From an uncultured Oscillospiraceae bacterium (GTDB lineage: Bacteria; Bacillota; Clostridia; Oscillospirales; Acutalibacteraceae): a DNA stretch of 56,533 nt. Made by a program: the position numbers and the translations under genes. The stretch is taken from NCBI GenBank assembly GCA_900555015.1, contig USJL01000011.1, positions 1 through 56,533 of the forward strand, written 5' to 3'. The notes under the pieces were generated by a model that worked only from the letters and a program-made list of their open reading frames with translations, was not told the DNA's origin and searched no databases. This document shows positions 33,583-41,364 of the stretch, piece after piece (positions within the stretch are counted from its first letter, which is position 1; each line of letters begins with the position of its first letter).

Positions 33583-34524
33583 ATGTATAATTTTAAAGAA
33601 TATGTAGGCAGAGAAGAACGCCTTGCCGGCGGCCACAGAATGTGTGCAGGTTGCGGCGGCACAATCGCTGTAAGAAATGTATTAAAAGGCTTAAAGCCGG
33701 GCGATAAAGCCGTTGTGGGCAATGCTACCGGTTGTCTTGAAGTATCTTCATTTATGTATCCTTATACTGCATATAAAGACAGTTATATTCATAATGCGTT
33801 TGAAAATGCAGGCGCTACAATGAGCGGCGTTGAAGGCGCATATAATGCACTTCGCCGTAAGGGCAAACTTGACGAAACATATAAATTTATTACATTCGGC
33901 GGCGACGGCGGTACTTATGATATTGGCTTTCAATCACTTTCGGGTGCTATGGAACGTGGCCATGATATGGTTTATGTTTGCTATGATAACGGTGCTTATA
34001 TGAATACAGGTATTCAGCGTTCTTCCGCAACTCCCATGTTTGCCGATACAACAACAACTCCAATCGGTACAAATTCAAACGGCAAACCGCAGTATAGAAA
34101 AGATTTATCTGCAATTATTGCAGAACATAAGGTTCCTTATGTTGCACAAACCACTTTTGTTCAAAATTTCCGTGATTTGCATATTAAATCTGAAAAGGCA
34201 ATTTATACAAAAGGTGCGGCTTTTCTTAATATTATGGCTCCTTGTCCTCGTGGCTGGAGATATAATACTTGGGATATTATGGAAATTTGTAAGCTTGCCG
34301 TAGAAACACGTTATTGGCCTCTTTTTGAGGTTGTAGACGGCGTTTGGACTCTTAACTACGAACCTAAAAAATATGTTCCTATTGAAGAATGGCTTTGTAA
34401 ACAAGGCAGATTTAAACATATGTTTAAACCTGAAAATGAATGGATGATTGAAGCCTTCCAAAAGGAAGTAGACCGTCGTTGGGATGAGCTTGTAAATCGT
34501 TGCACACGCTTTATGGGCGCTTAA
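33583..34524 (+). CDS. 2-oxoacid:ferredoxin oxidoreductase beta subunit
   Basis: A 313-residue PorB/VorB-type subunit holding TPP and the proximal 4Fe-4S cluster. GHRMCAGCGGTIAVR (about 17-31) gives two cluster cysteines, and GDGGTYDIGFQSLSGAMERGHDMVYVCYDN (about 107-136) is the TPP motif, followed by YMNTGIQRSSATP. AGGAGG precedes the ATG. It completes the order gamma-delta-alpha-beta. A terminator follows at once. Confidence 0.95.
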   Translation: MYNFKEYVGREERLAGGHRMCAGCGGTIAVRNVLKGLKPGDKAVVGNATGCLEVSSFMYPYTAYKDSYIHNAFENAGATMSGVEGAYNALRRKGKLDETYKFITFGGDGGTYDIGFQSLSGAMERGHDMVYVCYDNGAYMNTGIQRSSATPMFADTTTTPIGTNSNGKPQYRKDLSAIIAEHKVPYVAQTTFVQNFRDLHIKSEKAIYTKGAAFLNIMAPCPRGWRYNTWDIMEICKLAVETRYWPLFEVVDGVWTLNYEPKKYVPIEEWLCKQGRFKHMFKPENEWMIEAFQKEVDRRWDELVNRCTRFMGA

Positions 34525-34537
34525 TTAATAATAAAAA

Positions 34538-34571
34538 AACCTCTTGAAAATTAATTCAAGAGGTTTTTTGT
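34538..34571 (+). terminator. bidirectional terminator
   Basis: AACCTCTTGAA (34538-34548) pairs perfectly with TTCAAGAGGTT (34555-34565), flanked by A and T runs. It serves the oxidoreductase operon and the convergent pyrophosphatase gene. Confidence 0.92.
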
Positions 34572-34585
34572 TTGCTTGTTTATAT

Positions 34586-35119
34586 TTACATTTGAAATTT
34601 CTTTATGTATTCATCCATACAAGCTTCAATGATTTTTTGAGCAACTTTGCAATCGTCAACTTCAAGCACTGCGGTTGGTTTATCCTTTTCAAGTGATTTA
34701 TATACTTCAAAGAAATGTTTAATTTCATCAAAATAATGTGCAGGAAGCTGGTCAATGTTTGAATAGCAGTTGTAGTTAGGGTCGTTAACGGGAACGGCAA
34801 TGATTTTTTCATCTTTTGCGCCGCCGTCTTCCATAATCAGAACGCCTATCGGGCTGCATTCAACTATTGTCATGGGCTGAATCGGTTCACTGCAAAGCAC
34901 CAAAACATCAAGCGGGTCGTTATCGCTGGCATATGTTCTCGGTATAAATCCGTAGTTGGCAGGGTAGTGGGTTGATGTAAATAAAACTCTGTCAAGCTTT
35001 AACATACCTGTGTCTTTGTCAAGTTCATATTTATTTTTACCGCCTTTTGAAATTTCAATAACGGCATAAAATCTGTCTTTTTTTATTCTTTTAGGCGATA
35101 TATCGTGCCAAATATTCAT
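34586..35119 (-). CDS. ppa: inorganic pyrophosphatase, family I
   Basis: A 177-residue soluble pyrophosphatase. EISKGGKNKYELDKDTGMLKLDR (about 23-45) and the signature DNDPLDVLVL (about 66-75) carry the metal-binding aspartates, and AVPVNDPNY lies near 109. It hydrolyses PPi to drive biosynthesis. A GGAGGAAA site precedes the ATG. It is a single-gene unit, convergent to the oxidoreductase operon. Confidence 0.96.
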   Translation of the reverse strand: MNIWHDISPKRIKKDRFYAVIEISKGGKNKYELDKDTGMLKLDRVLFTSTHYPANYGFIPRTYASDNDPLDVLVLCSEPIQPMTIVECSPIGVLIMEDGGAKDEKIIAVPVNDPNYNCYSNIDQLPAHYFDEIKHFFEVYKSLEKDKPTAVLEVDDCKVAQKIIEACMDEYIKKFQM

Positions 35120-35181
35120 AGCGTTTCCTCCGTATTTTTATTTTATTTTACCATTATATTTAAATAATTACAATATTTAAG

Positions 35182-35210
35182 TTGCAACTTTTGTTATATT
35201 TATATATAAT
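35182..35210 (+). promoter_or_regulatory. azlCD promoter
   Basis: TTGCAA (35182-35187) and TATAAT (35205-35210) are 17 bases apart. The roughly 60-nt leader can form an AAGCAAGC/GCTTGTTT stem that ends just before the AGGAG site of azlC. Confidence 0.65.
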
Positions 35211-35277
35211 TAATGAGTTAAGCAAGCAAGATAAAAAACTTATTTGTATTTCTCTCGCTTGTTTTAGGAGATGTGTT

Positions 35278-35988
35278 ATGCAAAATAAAATAAGTACGTT
35301 AAAATTTGCTTTTAAAAAATCATTGCCCGTTTTATTCGGCTATTTGTTTTTAGGTTCTGCTTTTGGCATTATGTTGTATGAAGCAGGCTATAATTGGCTT
35401 TGGGCAGTGTTTATATCGCTTGTTGTTTACGCAGGTTCGGGTCAGTTTTTGTTAACTTCGTTGCTTGCCTCCGGCGCAAGTATACCAACCGTCGCGGTTA
35501 TGACATTATTTATTAATTCTCGCCATATGTTTTACGGTTTGTCATTTGTAGATAAGTTTAAAAAGGCAGGCTGGCGTTATCCGTTTTTGATTTTTACTTT
35601 AACTGATGAAACATATTCGGTAAACACCTCATTTTCAACAGTTCCTTCCGATGTTAATGAATCATCGGCAAGATTTTTAATCGGCGTGTTTGACCATGTT
35701 TATTGGATTTTAGGTTCAATTATCGGTTCTCTTGCAGGTCAGAATATACCTATAGATTTTACAGGCGTTGATTTTTCAATGACTGCGCTTTTTGTTGTAA
35801 TTTTTATAGATTTAATTTTAAGCCAAAAAGGTAACAGAAAATTTGTGGGATTAATCGGCATAGTTTGCGGTGTTTTAAGCCTCGTTATTTTCGGTGCAGA
35901 TAAATTTCTTTTGCCTGCTCTGATTTTAACGGTTGCCGTTTTGTCTGCTTCTAAATCGGTTTTCTCGGTTGAAAGGAGCGTGGGTTAA
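35278..35988 (+). CDS. azlC: AzlC family branched-chain amino-acid transporter, large subunit
   Basis: A 236-residue membrane protein with about seven helices. FGYLFLGSAFGIMLYEAGYNWLWAVFISLVVYAGSGQFLLTSLL (about 19-62) is the conserved AzlC opening, and FINSRHMFYGLSF follows near 79. With AzlD it exports branched-chain amino acids in Bacillus. A longer frame from 35182 starts within the promoter, and TAGGAG directs the ATG at 35278. It sits between an Ile-type T-box operon and a gene with the same leader RNA as that operon. Confidence 0.93.
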   Translation: MQNKISTLKFAFKKSLPVLFGYLFLGSAFGIMLYEAGYNWLWAVFISLVVYAGSGQFLLTSLLASGASIPTVAVMTLFINSRHMFYGLSFVDKFKKAGWRYPFLIFTLTDETYSVNTSFSTVPSDVNESSARFLIGVFDHVYWILGSIIGSLAGQNIPIDFTGVDFSMTALFVVIFIDLILSQKGNRKFVGLIGIVCGVLSLVIFGADKFLLPALILTVAVLSASKSVFSVERSVG

Positions 35989-35990
35989 AT

Positions 35991-36323
35991 ATGCCTCTTT
36001 CAGTAAAACAAACGGTTATTGTTGTTTTGGTTGCAGCAGTATGTACCTTCGCAACAAGGCTGTTTCCTTTCGCCTTGTTTGGCGGAAAAAAAGAAGTTCC
36101 GAAATTTGTTAGCTATTTGGGCGATATTTTGCCAACGGCAATTATAGGCGTTCTTATTGTTTATTGCTTAAAAGACTTTACCGGCGGTGATATTAACGTT
36201 ATTTTACCCCAAATAATAGCCGTTGCTTTAACTGCCGGCGTTCATTTGTGGCGAAAAAATACTTTGCTTAGTATTGCCGTGGGAACTATCGGTTATATGC
36301 TTTTAATTAATTTTGTGTTTTAA
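35991..36323 (+). CDS. azlD: AzlD family branched-chain amino-acid transporter, small subunit
   Basis: A 110-residue protein with four membrane helices. TFATRLFPFALFGGKKEVPKFVSYLGDILPTAIIGVLIVYCL (about 19-60) matches AzlD. It starts two bases after azlC behind GGAGCG and completes the exporter. The next gene begins 118 nt later after the second copy of the leader RNA. Confidence 0.93.
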   Translation: MPLSVKQTVIVVLVAAVCTFATRLFPFALFGGKKEVPKFVSYLGDILPTAIIGVLIVYCLKDFTGGDINVILPQIIAVALTAGVHLWRKNTLLSIAVGTIGYMLLINFVF

Positions 36324-36355
36324 GAAGTATTAGCGTTAAAACACACACTGATATA

Positions 36356-36438
36356 TTCACCTTTTGCTTCTGTTTTGGCAACGCAGAGTATATGGGATTG
36401 TTAATTAACTATTTGTTGCCTGAAAGGATATGGTGATT
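36356..36438 (+). ncRNA. candidate riboswitch-like leader RNA, copy B
   Basis: TCACC (36357-36361) can pair with GGTGA (36432-36436), the ribosome binding site. TTCTG (36368-36372) pairs with CAGAG (36384-36388), and the 11-nt loop contains GGCAAC (36377-36382), which can pair with GTTGCC (36415-36420). Relative to copy A, two pairs of the hairpin change together (C-G to T-A, G-T to T-G), which supports a real RNA structure. The blocks GGCAACGCAG and TTTGTTGCCTGAAAGG are identical in both copies. Confidence 0.6.
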
Positions 36439-36441
36439 AAT

Positions 36442-37602
36442 ATGGAAATTTATCCTGAAGTTGAGCAGTATATGAAAACCGCTAAAATGAAGTATATTAA
36501 AAATTCACAGCAGTTTATGACAGGGCTTGCCTCTGCCACAGATAAAAAATATGCTTATGAGGTTGGTAATCAGTTAAATGCCCGTGCAAAGGGAGAACCT
36601 GTAAGTAATGACGCTTTTTATAAGCTTAAAAATAAATCTCTTAACGGTTCTCTTTTTATTTCCGCAGCGTTTGACAGCGGCGTTTTTCGCCATATCGGTA
36701 ATTTGATTATTGATAAAAAAGATTTGTTTAACGGCAATGTTCTTGATATGTGTTGCGATTGCGGCATAGTAACTTGCTTTATGGCTAAAATGTATCCTAA
36801 TTGTCATTTTGTGGGCATAGATAAAAATCAGCTTGCAATTAACAATGCCGTTGAATTTGCACAAAAGCAAAAATTGGAAAATGTTGAGTTTAAATGTATG
36901 GATGTTGAGGATGCGCCTGCTTTGGGCAAATTCAACCTTATAACTTCTTTTAGATGCCTGCTTGATGTAACTGATAAAAAAACAAAAAAATTGCCTAAAT
37001 TCGGCGAATTTGAATATGTTGAAAAACTTTATCAACAGGCATTTTCAGATTACTCATCCCAAATTGCATCTTGTCTTAATGAAAACGGTTCGCTCATAAG
37101 TGTTGAGCGTTACGGCGCTTCCTACGGCTGGCTCGGCTGGCTTAACGCTTTGAATGCAAACGGTTTGTGCTTTGATGAAAACGATTGCACCATTATGTTT
37201 GCTAAAGATATTTCATCTTTAAAGGAGTATTCTGTAACCGTTTGCTCTAAAAATGCCAATGATTTAACGCCTAAAGATATTTACAATAATGCTATGATGA
37301 AAAAATATCATCCCGGCAAACCTGCGGACGGTGCAAATGCGCGTTTTGCGCTTTATCAGCAGGCAGTTGGAGAAATTAGGTTTACAAACATTTATAAAGA
37401 AGATAAATTAATTCATTGCTTTGCCTTTGCAAAAGCAGACGGCGATAAAAATATGTATTTTGACGCTTGTGCAGACAGCCAAAAATTAAAATTTTATAAT
37501 GATAAAAAAGCCGAATCTGTTAATAATGAATACAAAAGAACTTTAAAATTGTTTGAAGATGCAGGCAATTTTACTATAAAATCCAATACAATCACTTTAT
37601 AA
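36442..37602 (+). CDS. SAM-methyltransferase-like protein of unknown substrate
   Basis: A 386-residue cytosolic protein. A class I methyltransferase-like core lies at about 95-215: NVLDMCCDCGIVTCFMAKMYP replaces the usual VLDxGCGxG glycine loop with a cysteine-rich one, and HFVGIDKNQLAINNAVEFAQ follows as motif II. The last 130 residues match nothing I recognise. The in-frame ATG at 36430 lies inside the leader element; the ATG at 36442 has GGTGAT six bases upstream. It follows azlCD and is followed by a terminator. It shares its leader RNA with the oxidoreductase delta gene. Confidence 0.7.
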   Translation: MEIYPEVEQYMKTAKMKYIKNSQQFMTGLASATDKKYAYEVGNQLNARAKGEPVSNDAFYKLKNKSLNGSLFISAAFDSGVFRHIGNLIIDKKDLFNGNVLDMCCDCGIVTCFMAKMYPNCHFVGIDKNQLAINNAVEFAQKQKLENVEFKCMDVEDAPALGKFNLITSFRCLLDVTDKKTKKLPKFGEFEYVEKLYQQAFSDYSSQIASCLNENGSLISVERYGASYGWLGWLNALNANGLCFDENDCTIMFAKDISSLKEYSVTVCSKNANDLTPKDIYNNAMMKKYHPGKPADGANARFALYQQAVGEIRFTNIYKEDKLIHCFAFAKADGDKNMYFDACADSQKLKFYNDKKAESVNNEYKRTLKLFEDAGNFTIKSNTITL

Positions 37603-37633
37603 TTTGTTTATATTTTATAAAACTTATGTTTAC

Positions 37634-37682
37634 AAAAGCGGTACTATTGTAATAAAATACAACAGTATCGCTTTAATTTTTA
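37634..37682 (+). terminator. terminator after the methyltransferase-like gene
   Basis: AAAGCG...TACT.TTGTA on the left pairs with TACAA.AGTA...CGCTTT on the right, a long stem with one mismatch, followed by AATTTTT. Confidence 0.8.
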
Positions 37683-37733
37683 ACAAATTGTTACCTTACT
37701 TTTTGTAAAATATGACAAATTTCTTAAAAACTG

Positions 37734-37761
37734 TTGAAATTATAGTAATATGTGCTATAAT
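37734..37761 (+). promoter_or_regulatory. promoter of the Tad pilus operon
   Basis: TTGAAA (37734-37739) and TATAAT (37756-37761) are 16 bases apart, about 60 nt before the prepilin peptidase ATG. Confidence 0.55.
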
Positions 37762-37822
37762 TGTCATTGTAAACAAGATATTTTTGTTGATTGTTTACAA
37801 AAATCTACATAGGCAGGAACAT

Positions 37823-38518
37823 ATGGATATTAATTCACTCTCAGTTAAAATTCCTGTGGCGGTTGTGCTTGGAATTTTAATCGGCGTAATTGTTATCCCG
37901 TTGTCAAAAAAACTACTTTTATCAAGAACAGAGGATCCCGGTAAAGCCGCACCCCTTGAAAAATTAGTTTTTAAGGTATCTGCAATTCCTGTTGCAGTCG
38001 GCTGTTCGGTGGCATTAATGTTAACTGCTGAAAATTTCGGTTTGGGTTTAAGAAACGTTCTTCTCCTTCTTCCTATTTTCAGCATTTCAATTATTGATGC
38101 TTTAATCAGGAAAATTCCTAATTCGCTTTTAATTTCAATGGTAGCAATTCAGGCGGTTTACCTGTTGTGGTATTGCATTTCAAACCACACCACCGAAATT
38201 ATTCCCACGGTTTTCTTGGGCTTCTTTGTTAGTACTATAGTTTGCCTTATTCCAAGCGTTCTTAAAATTCCAATGGGCGCGGGGGATATTAAGTACAGCG
38301 CTGTAATCGGCTTGTGCATTTATACGGCGGGTTACTTTCAGGCAATGATTTTAATGGCGTTGTTTGTTTTGGTTTATTTTCTTTATTTGAAAATAACAAA
38401 AAAGGGCGGAATGAAAACTCAAATTCCAATGGGTCCGTTCCTCTCTCTCGGTACAGTAATTACTATGTGCTTCTCAATATTCAAGTATATTTCAGGTTTT
38501 TTTCAAAATATCCTTTAG
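37823..38518 (+). CDS. Tad-type prepilin peptidase (A24 family)
   Basis: A 231-residue polytopic membrane aspartic protease. The two catalytic aspartates are in ISIIDALIRKIPN (about 88-100) and PMGAGDIKY (about 153-161, the GxGD motif). It lacks the N-terminal methyltransferase domain of PilD, as expected for TadV/CpaA. The frame runs open to 37712, but the promoter lies in that extension and AGGCAGGAA precedes the ATG at 37823. It processes the Flp pilin and TadE-like proteins encoded downstream. Confidence 0.9.
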   Translation: MDINSLSVKIPVAVVLGILIGVIVIPLSKKLLLSRTEDPGKAAPLEKLVFKVSAIPVAVGCSVALMLTAENFGLGLRNVLLLLPIFSISIIDALIRKIPNSLLISMVAIQAVYLLWYCISNHTTEIIPTVFLGFFVSTIVCLIPSVLKIPMGAGDIKYSAVIGLCIYTAGYFQAMILMALFVLVYFLYLKITKKGGMKTQIPMGPFLSLGTVITMCFSIFKYISGFFQNIL

Positions 38519-38578
38519 TATTGCGAAACCGTATTAATTTATATTAATTAATTTATTTTTCTTAAGGAGGAAAAAGTT

Positions 38579-38752
38579 ATGACATTCTTAAAAGATGAAA
38601 GCGGACAGGGCATGGTTGAATATGCACTCATTATCGGTCTTATTGCAGTTGTTGCAGTAGTTGCTCTTGTAGCACTTGGACCACGTATCAGAAATATGTT
38701 TAGTTCAGCTGATAATGAACTTTCTAAAGCTGGTACTACTACCAATGCGTAA
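38579..38752 (+). CDS. flp: Flp/type IVb major pilin
   Basis: A 57-residue prepilin. The leader MTFLKDESG is followed by QGMVEYALIIGLIAVVAVVAL, with the Flp hallmark Glu-Tyr at mature positions 5-6 if cleaved between G9 and Q10. A single hydrophobic helix and a short polar tail (NELSKAGTTTNA) complete it. AAGGAGG gives a very strong ribosome binding site, fitting high expression of a structural subunit. A hairpin follows that may raise its level over the downstream genes. Confidence 0.95.
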   Translation: MTFLKDESGQGMVEYALIIGLIAVVAVVALVALGPRIRNMFSSADNELSKAGTTTNA

Positions 38753-38792
38753 TTCGCAGTAGTTTTAAAAATTAATAACTTATGAGAGATGT

Positions 38793-38826
38793 CGGGGCGG
38801 GGTAACTCGTCCCGATTTTCTTGTTT
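38793..38826 (+). terminator. hairpin after flp (partial terminator)
   Basis: CGGGGCG (38793-38799) pairs with CGTCCCG (38808-38814), followed by ATTTTCTTGTTT. It divides the abundant pilin gene from the assembly genes, where partial readthrough is expected. Confidence 0.7.
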
Positions 38827-38867
38827 ATTGTGCTTAATATTAACAGATAAGTGGGTGATGTTCATTA

Positions 38868-39407
38868 ATGAAAAAATTTCATAAAAAGGCAAAAAAAGAA
38901 AACGGACAGGCAATGGTTGAATTTGCTGTTGTTTTACCCATTTTTCTTTTGTTAATTATGGGTATTCTTGATTTTGGCTGGCTTTTTTACAATTATATCG
39001 GCGTTGAAAATGCCGCCCGTAATGCCGCCCGTATTGCCTGCGTTGAGTACGAAAATTGTAATTACGATGCAGACAATATGCAGCCTCTTGATAAAACGTT
39101 TACTTTTTATGATTTGGAAGAGCAGGATACCGAGCAGGAACAGGATATTATTTCCACTGTTCAAAACACTGTTCCCGGCAGCGTAAAAAACGTTAAAATC
39201 AAAGTTAATTATTCTTACGACAAATCCGATTCCGTTGCTTTGCGGGGATTTGACGTTAATAAGCGAAACACCGGCGATGTTTCCGTCGTGGTTACCTGTG
39301 AATATAAGGTGCTTACCCCCGTTCTCGGTGTAACTTGCGATAATATGACCAAAACAATTACATCTACTTCAACCTTTAAAGTTGAAAAGCAGTATACTCA
39401 AAATTGA
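38868..39407 (+). CDS. TadE-like minor pseudopilin
   Basis: A 179-residue protein with basic leader KKFHKKAKKENG, then QAMVEFAVVLPIFLLLIMGILDFGWLFYN (about 15-43), a TadE domain with a prepilin-type cleavage site after G14 and the typical E at position 5. The soluble C-terminal part has acidic segments and one VTCEYKVLTPVLGVTCD cysteine pair. TadE-type pseudopilins help initiate Flp pili. The ribosome binding site (GGGTGAT) is modest. It is followed by cpaB. Confidence 0.92.
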   Translation: MKKFHKKAKKENGQAMVEFAVVLPIFLLLIMGILDFGWLFYNYIGVENAARNAARIACVEYENCNYDADNMQPLDKTFTFYDLEEQDTEQEQDIISTVQNTVPGSVKNVKIKVNYSYDKSDSVALRGFDVNKRNTGDVSVVVTCEYKVLTPVLGVTCDNMTKTITSTSTFKVEKQYTQN

Positions 39408-39475
39408 GTTTTTACTTTTTTATTTAAAGACTGAAAGATTTAATTTAAACATTTACAGGAAAGGCTTTTAGGAAA

Positions 39476-40144
39476 ATGAAAAAAGTTTATTTAATAGCAG
39501 TTATTTTTGCTTTAATTGCAGGCTTTGCAACGTATATGTTTGCAAAGGAAATTGATAAAAAAACCACAATTAAAGATGCAGAAACGGTTAATGTTATCGT
39601 TGCTCTTCAGGATATTCCCGATAATACGGAAATTACCCAGGAAATGTTTGCGGAAGATGCCGGTTGGTTTGCAACAAAAACAGTTATTTCCGACAATGCA
39701 GACCCTAATTCCGTAACAGATTCAAGCGAGCTTATCGGAAAAGTTACAATAGATCCAATTTATGCCGGTGAACAAATCAGCAGTAAGCGTTATGAAGATA
39801 AAGACGGCGATGATGTTGCCCTTTCATTTAATTTGCCTGAAGGCATGGTTGCTTATTCGTTTAACGCCGCAAGTGTAAAAAGTGTAGACGGTTATATCAG
39901 CGCAGGCGATACTGTAGATGTTATTACCTTTGACAGCGATTCCGGTAAAACGGATGTTGCATACAGCGGACTTAAAATACTTCGTGTTTCTACTAATTCG
40001 GCAAATACATCCGCAAACTCAAGCGGAACCGCAATTACAGAATACAGCACTTTAACTGTTGAAGTAACAGAAGAACAGGCACTTGAACTTTATTCAATCG
40101 AAAATAATTACGAGTACAAGCTTGTTTTAAACCCTCGTTCATAG
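39476..40144 (+). CDS. cpaB: Flp pilus assembly protein CpaB/RcpC
   Basis: A 222-residue protein with an N-terminal membrane anchor (VYLIAVIFALIAGFATYMFA) and an SAF domain (NVIVALQDIPDNTEITQEMF, about 39-58), followed by the RcpC-type C-terminal domain. In Gram-negative bacteria it works with the outer-membrane secretin; here no secretin gene is present, so it likely acts on the cell-envelope side of a monoderm machine. Confidence 0.92.
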   Translation: MKKVYLIAVIFALIAGFATYMFAKEIDKKTTIKDAETVNVIVALQDIPDNTEITQEMFAEDAGWFATKTVISDNADPNSVTDSSELIGKVTIDPIYAGEQISSKRYEDKDGDDVALSFNLPEGMVAYSFNAASVKSVDGYISAGDTVDVITFDSDSGKTDVAYSGLKILRVSTNSANTSANSSGTAITEYSTLTVEVTEEQALELYSIENNYEYKLVLNPRS

Positions 40145-40157
40145 GAGATGTCAATTT

Positions 40158-41357
40158 ATGGATAAAATCAGTTTAGTTGTTTGCTCCGACAATACGGAGT
40201 ATAAAGTTGCACTTAAAAATAAGCTTGTAGACGAAAATATTTCAATTATCGGCTATGCGGATGTAGAGCCGGGCGCCAAAGTAAGAATTCAGGGATTTGT
40301 TCCCGATGTTGTTGTTTTTCTTGCTCAAAGCGTAGATATTGACAGTGAGTATCTTGACTTTATTGAAGAAATGAATTTGGCTTCAATAGGTTGCTCTGCC
40401 GTAATTTTAACAGATAAAATATCAGTAGACCTTGTTAATGCCGCTGCCCAGGCAGGTGTTCGCCAAGTTATGGATATTTCAACCGGCGGCATAGAATTTT
40501 GTGAAAACATAACCAAAATCGTTTCAAAGGAAAGAAGATTCAGCGGCCATGCGCTTACAGACAGAAAAGTTAGGTCAAGGGTATATGCCTTTTTCAGCGG
40601 TAAGGGCGGCGTGGGTAAAACCACAATTTGCACAAATACTGCAATTTCACTTGCCACTCAGGGCAAAAAAACTCTGTTAATTGACCTGGATTTGCAGTTT
40701 GGCGACGCAGATATGGCTCTTGATTTATCACCGGGTGAAACTATTGTTGATTTATCCAGAGATACAAACGGTATTTCTGTAGATAATTTAACAACCTGTT
40801 GCACATCTCATTCTTCCGGTCTTTCTCTTCTTGCTTCTCCCAATTCACCGGAGCTTGCCGAATATGTAACTGCCCAAAGCGTTAAGTCAATAATAGACGT
40901 TGCAAGGGGATATTTTGAATTTATAATTATTGACTGCGGCTGTGCTTTAACAGACCCTGTTATTACCGCAATCGAATCATCTGATACTGTTTATATGGTT
41001 AATGATGTTAATATTCTTTCGTTAAAACGTGCAAAGCTTTGCATGGATGTTTTGCAGCAGTTAAATCAAAAGGATAAGGTTCGTTTGCTTATTAATAAAA
41101 ATGTTAAAAAGAATGCAGTAAGCGTAACGGATTTTGAAAACCTTTTGGGCATGTCCGCATCTGCCGTGTTTACAAGTGATTTTAAAACAGTAAACACTTC
41201 TCTTAACAATGGTCAGCCTGTTATAACATTTAAGCCACGTTCTGTTTTTGCAAAGGAAATAAGTTCTTTTGCAAAGCAGTTAATTGAAGAGCGCGGCGAA
41301 ATCGGCAAACCGAAAGCAAAAGCAAAATCAGGCATGTTTGGCAGGAAAAGCAGGTAA
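40158..41357 (+). CDS. TadZ/CpaE-type ATPase
   Basis: A 399-residue protein. Residues 1-125 form an atypical receiver-like domain, and the ParA/MinD-like ATPase domain has the deviant Walker A SGKGGVGKTTICTN (about 144-157) and DLDLQFGDADMALDL (about 175-189). TadZ proteins place the Tad machine at a cell pole. The basic tail KAKAKSGMFGRKSR may bind membrane. GGAG precedes the ATG, and cpaF starts 7 nt after the stop. Confidence 0.93.
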   Translation: MDKISLVVCSDNTEYKVALKNKLVDENISIIGYADVEPGAKVRIQGFVPDVVVFLAQSVDIDSEYLDFIEEMNLASIGCSAVILTDKISVDLVNAAAQAGVRQVMDISTGGIEFCENITKIVSKERRFSGHALTDRKVRSRVYAFFSGKGGVGKTTICTNTAISLATQGKKTLLIDLDLQFGDADMALDLSPGETIVDLSRDTNGISVDNLTTCCTSHSSGLSLLASPNSPELAEYVTAQSVKSIIDVARGYFEFIIIDCGCALTDPVITAIESSDTVYMVNDVNILSLKRAKLCMDVLQQLNQKDKVRLLINKNVKKNAVSVTDFENLLGMSASAVFTSDFKTVNTSLNNGQPVITFKPRSVFAKEISSFAKQLIEERGEIGKPKAKAKSGMFGRKSR

Positions 41358-41364
41358 TTAATTA

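Noticed and set aside
36574..37035. Minus-strand frame of 153 codons in the methyltransferase-like gene
   Set aside because: It is rich in Phe/Ile/Lys as expected for antisense of AT-rich coding DNA and lacks a ribosome binding site.
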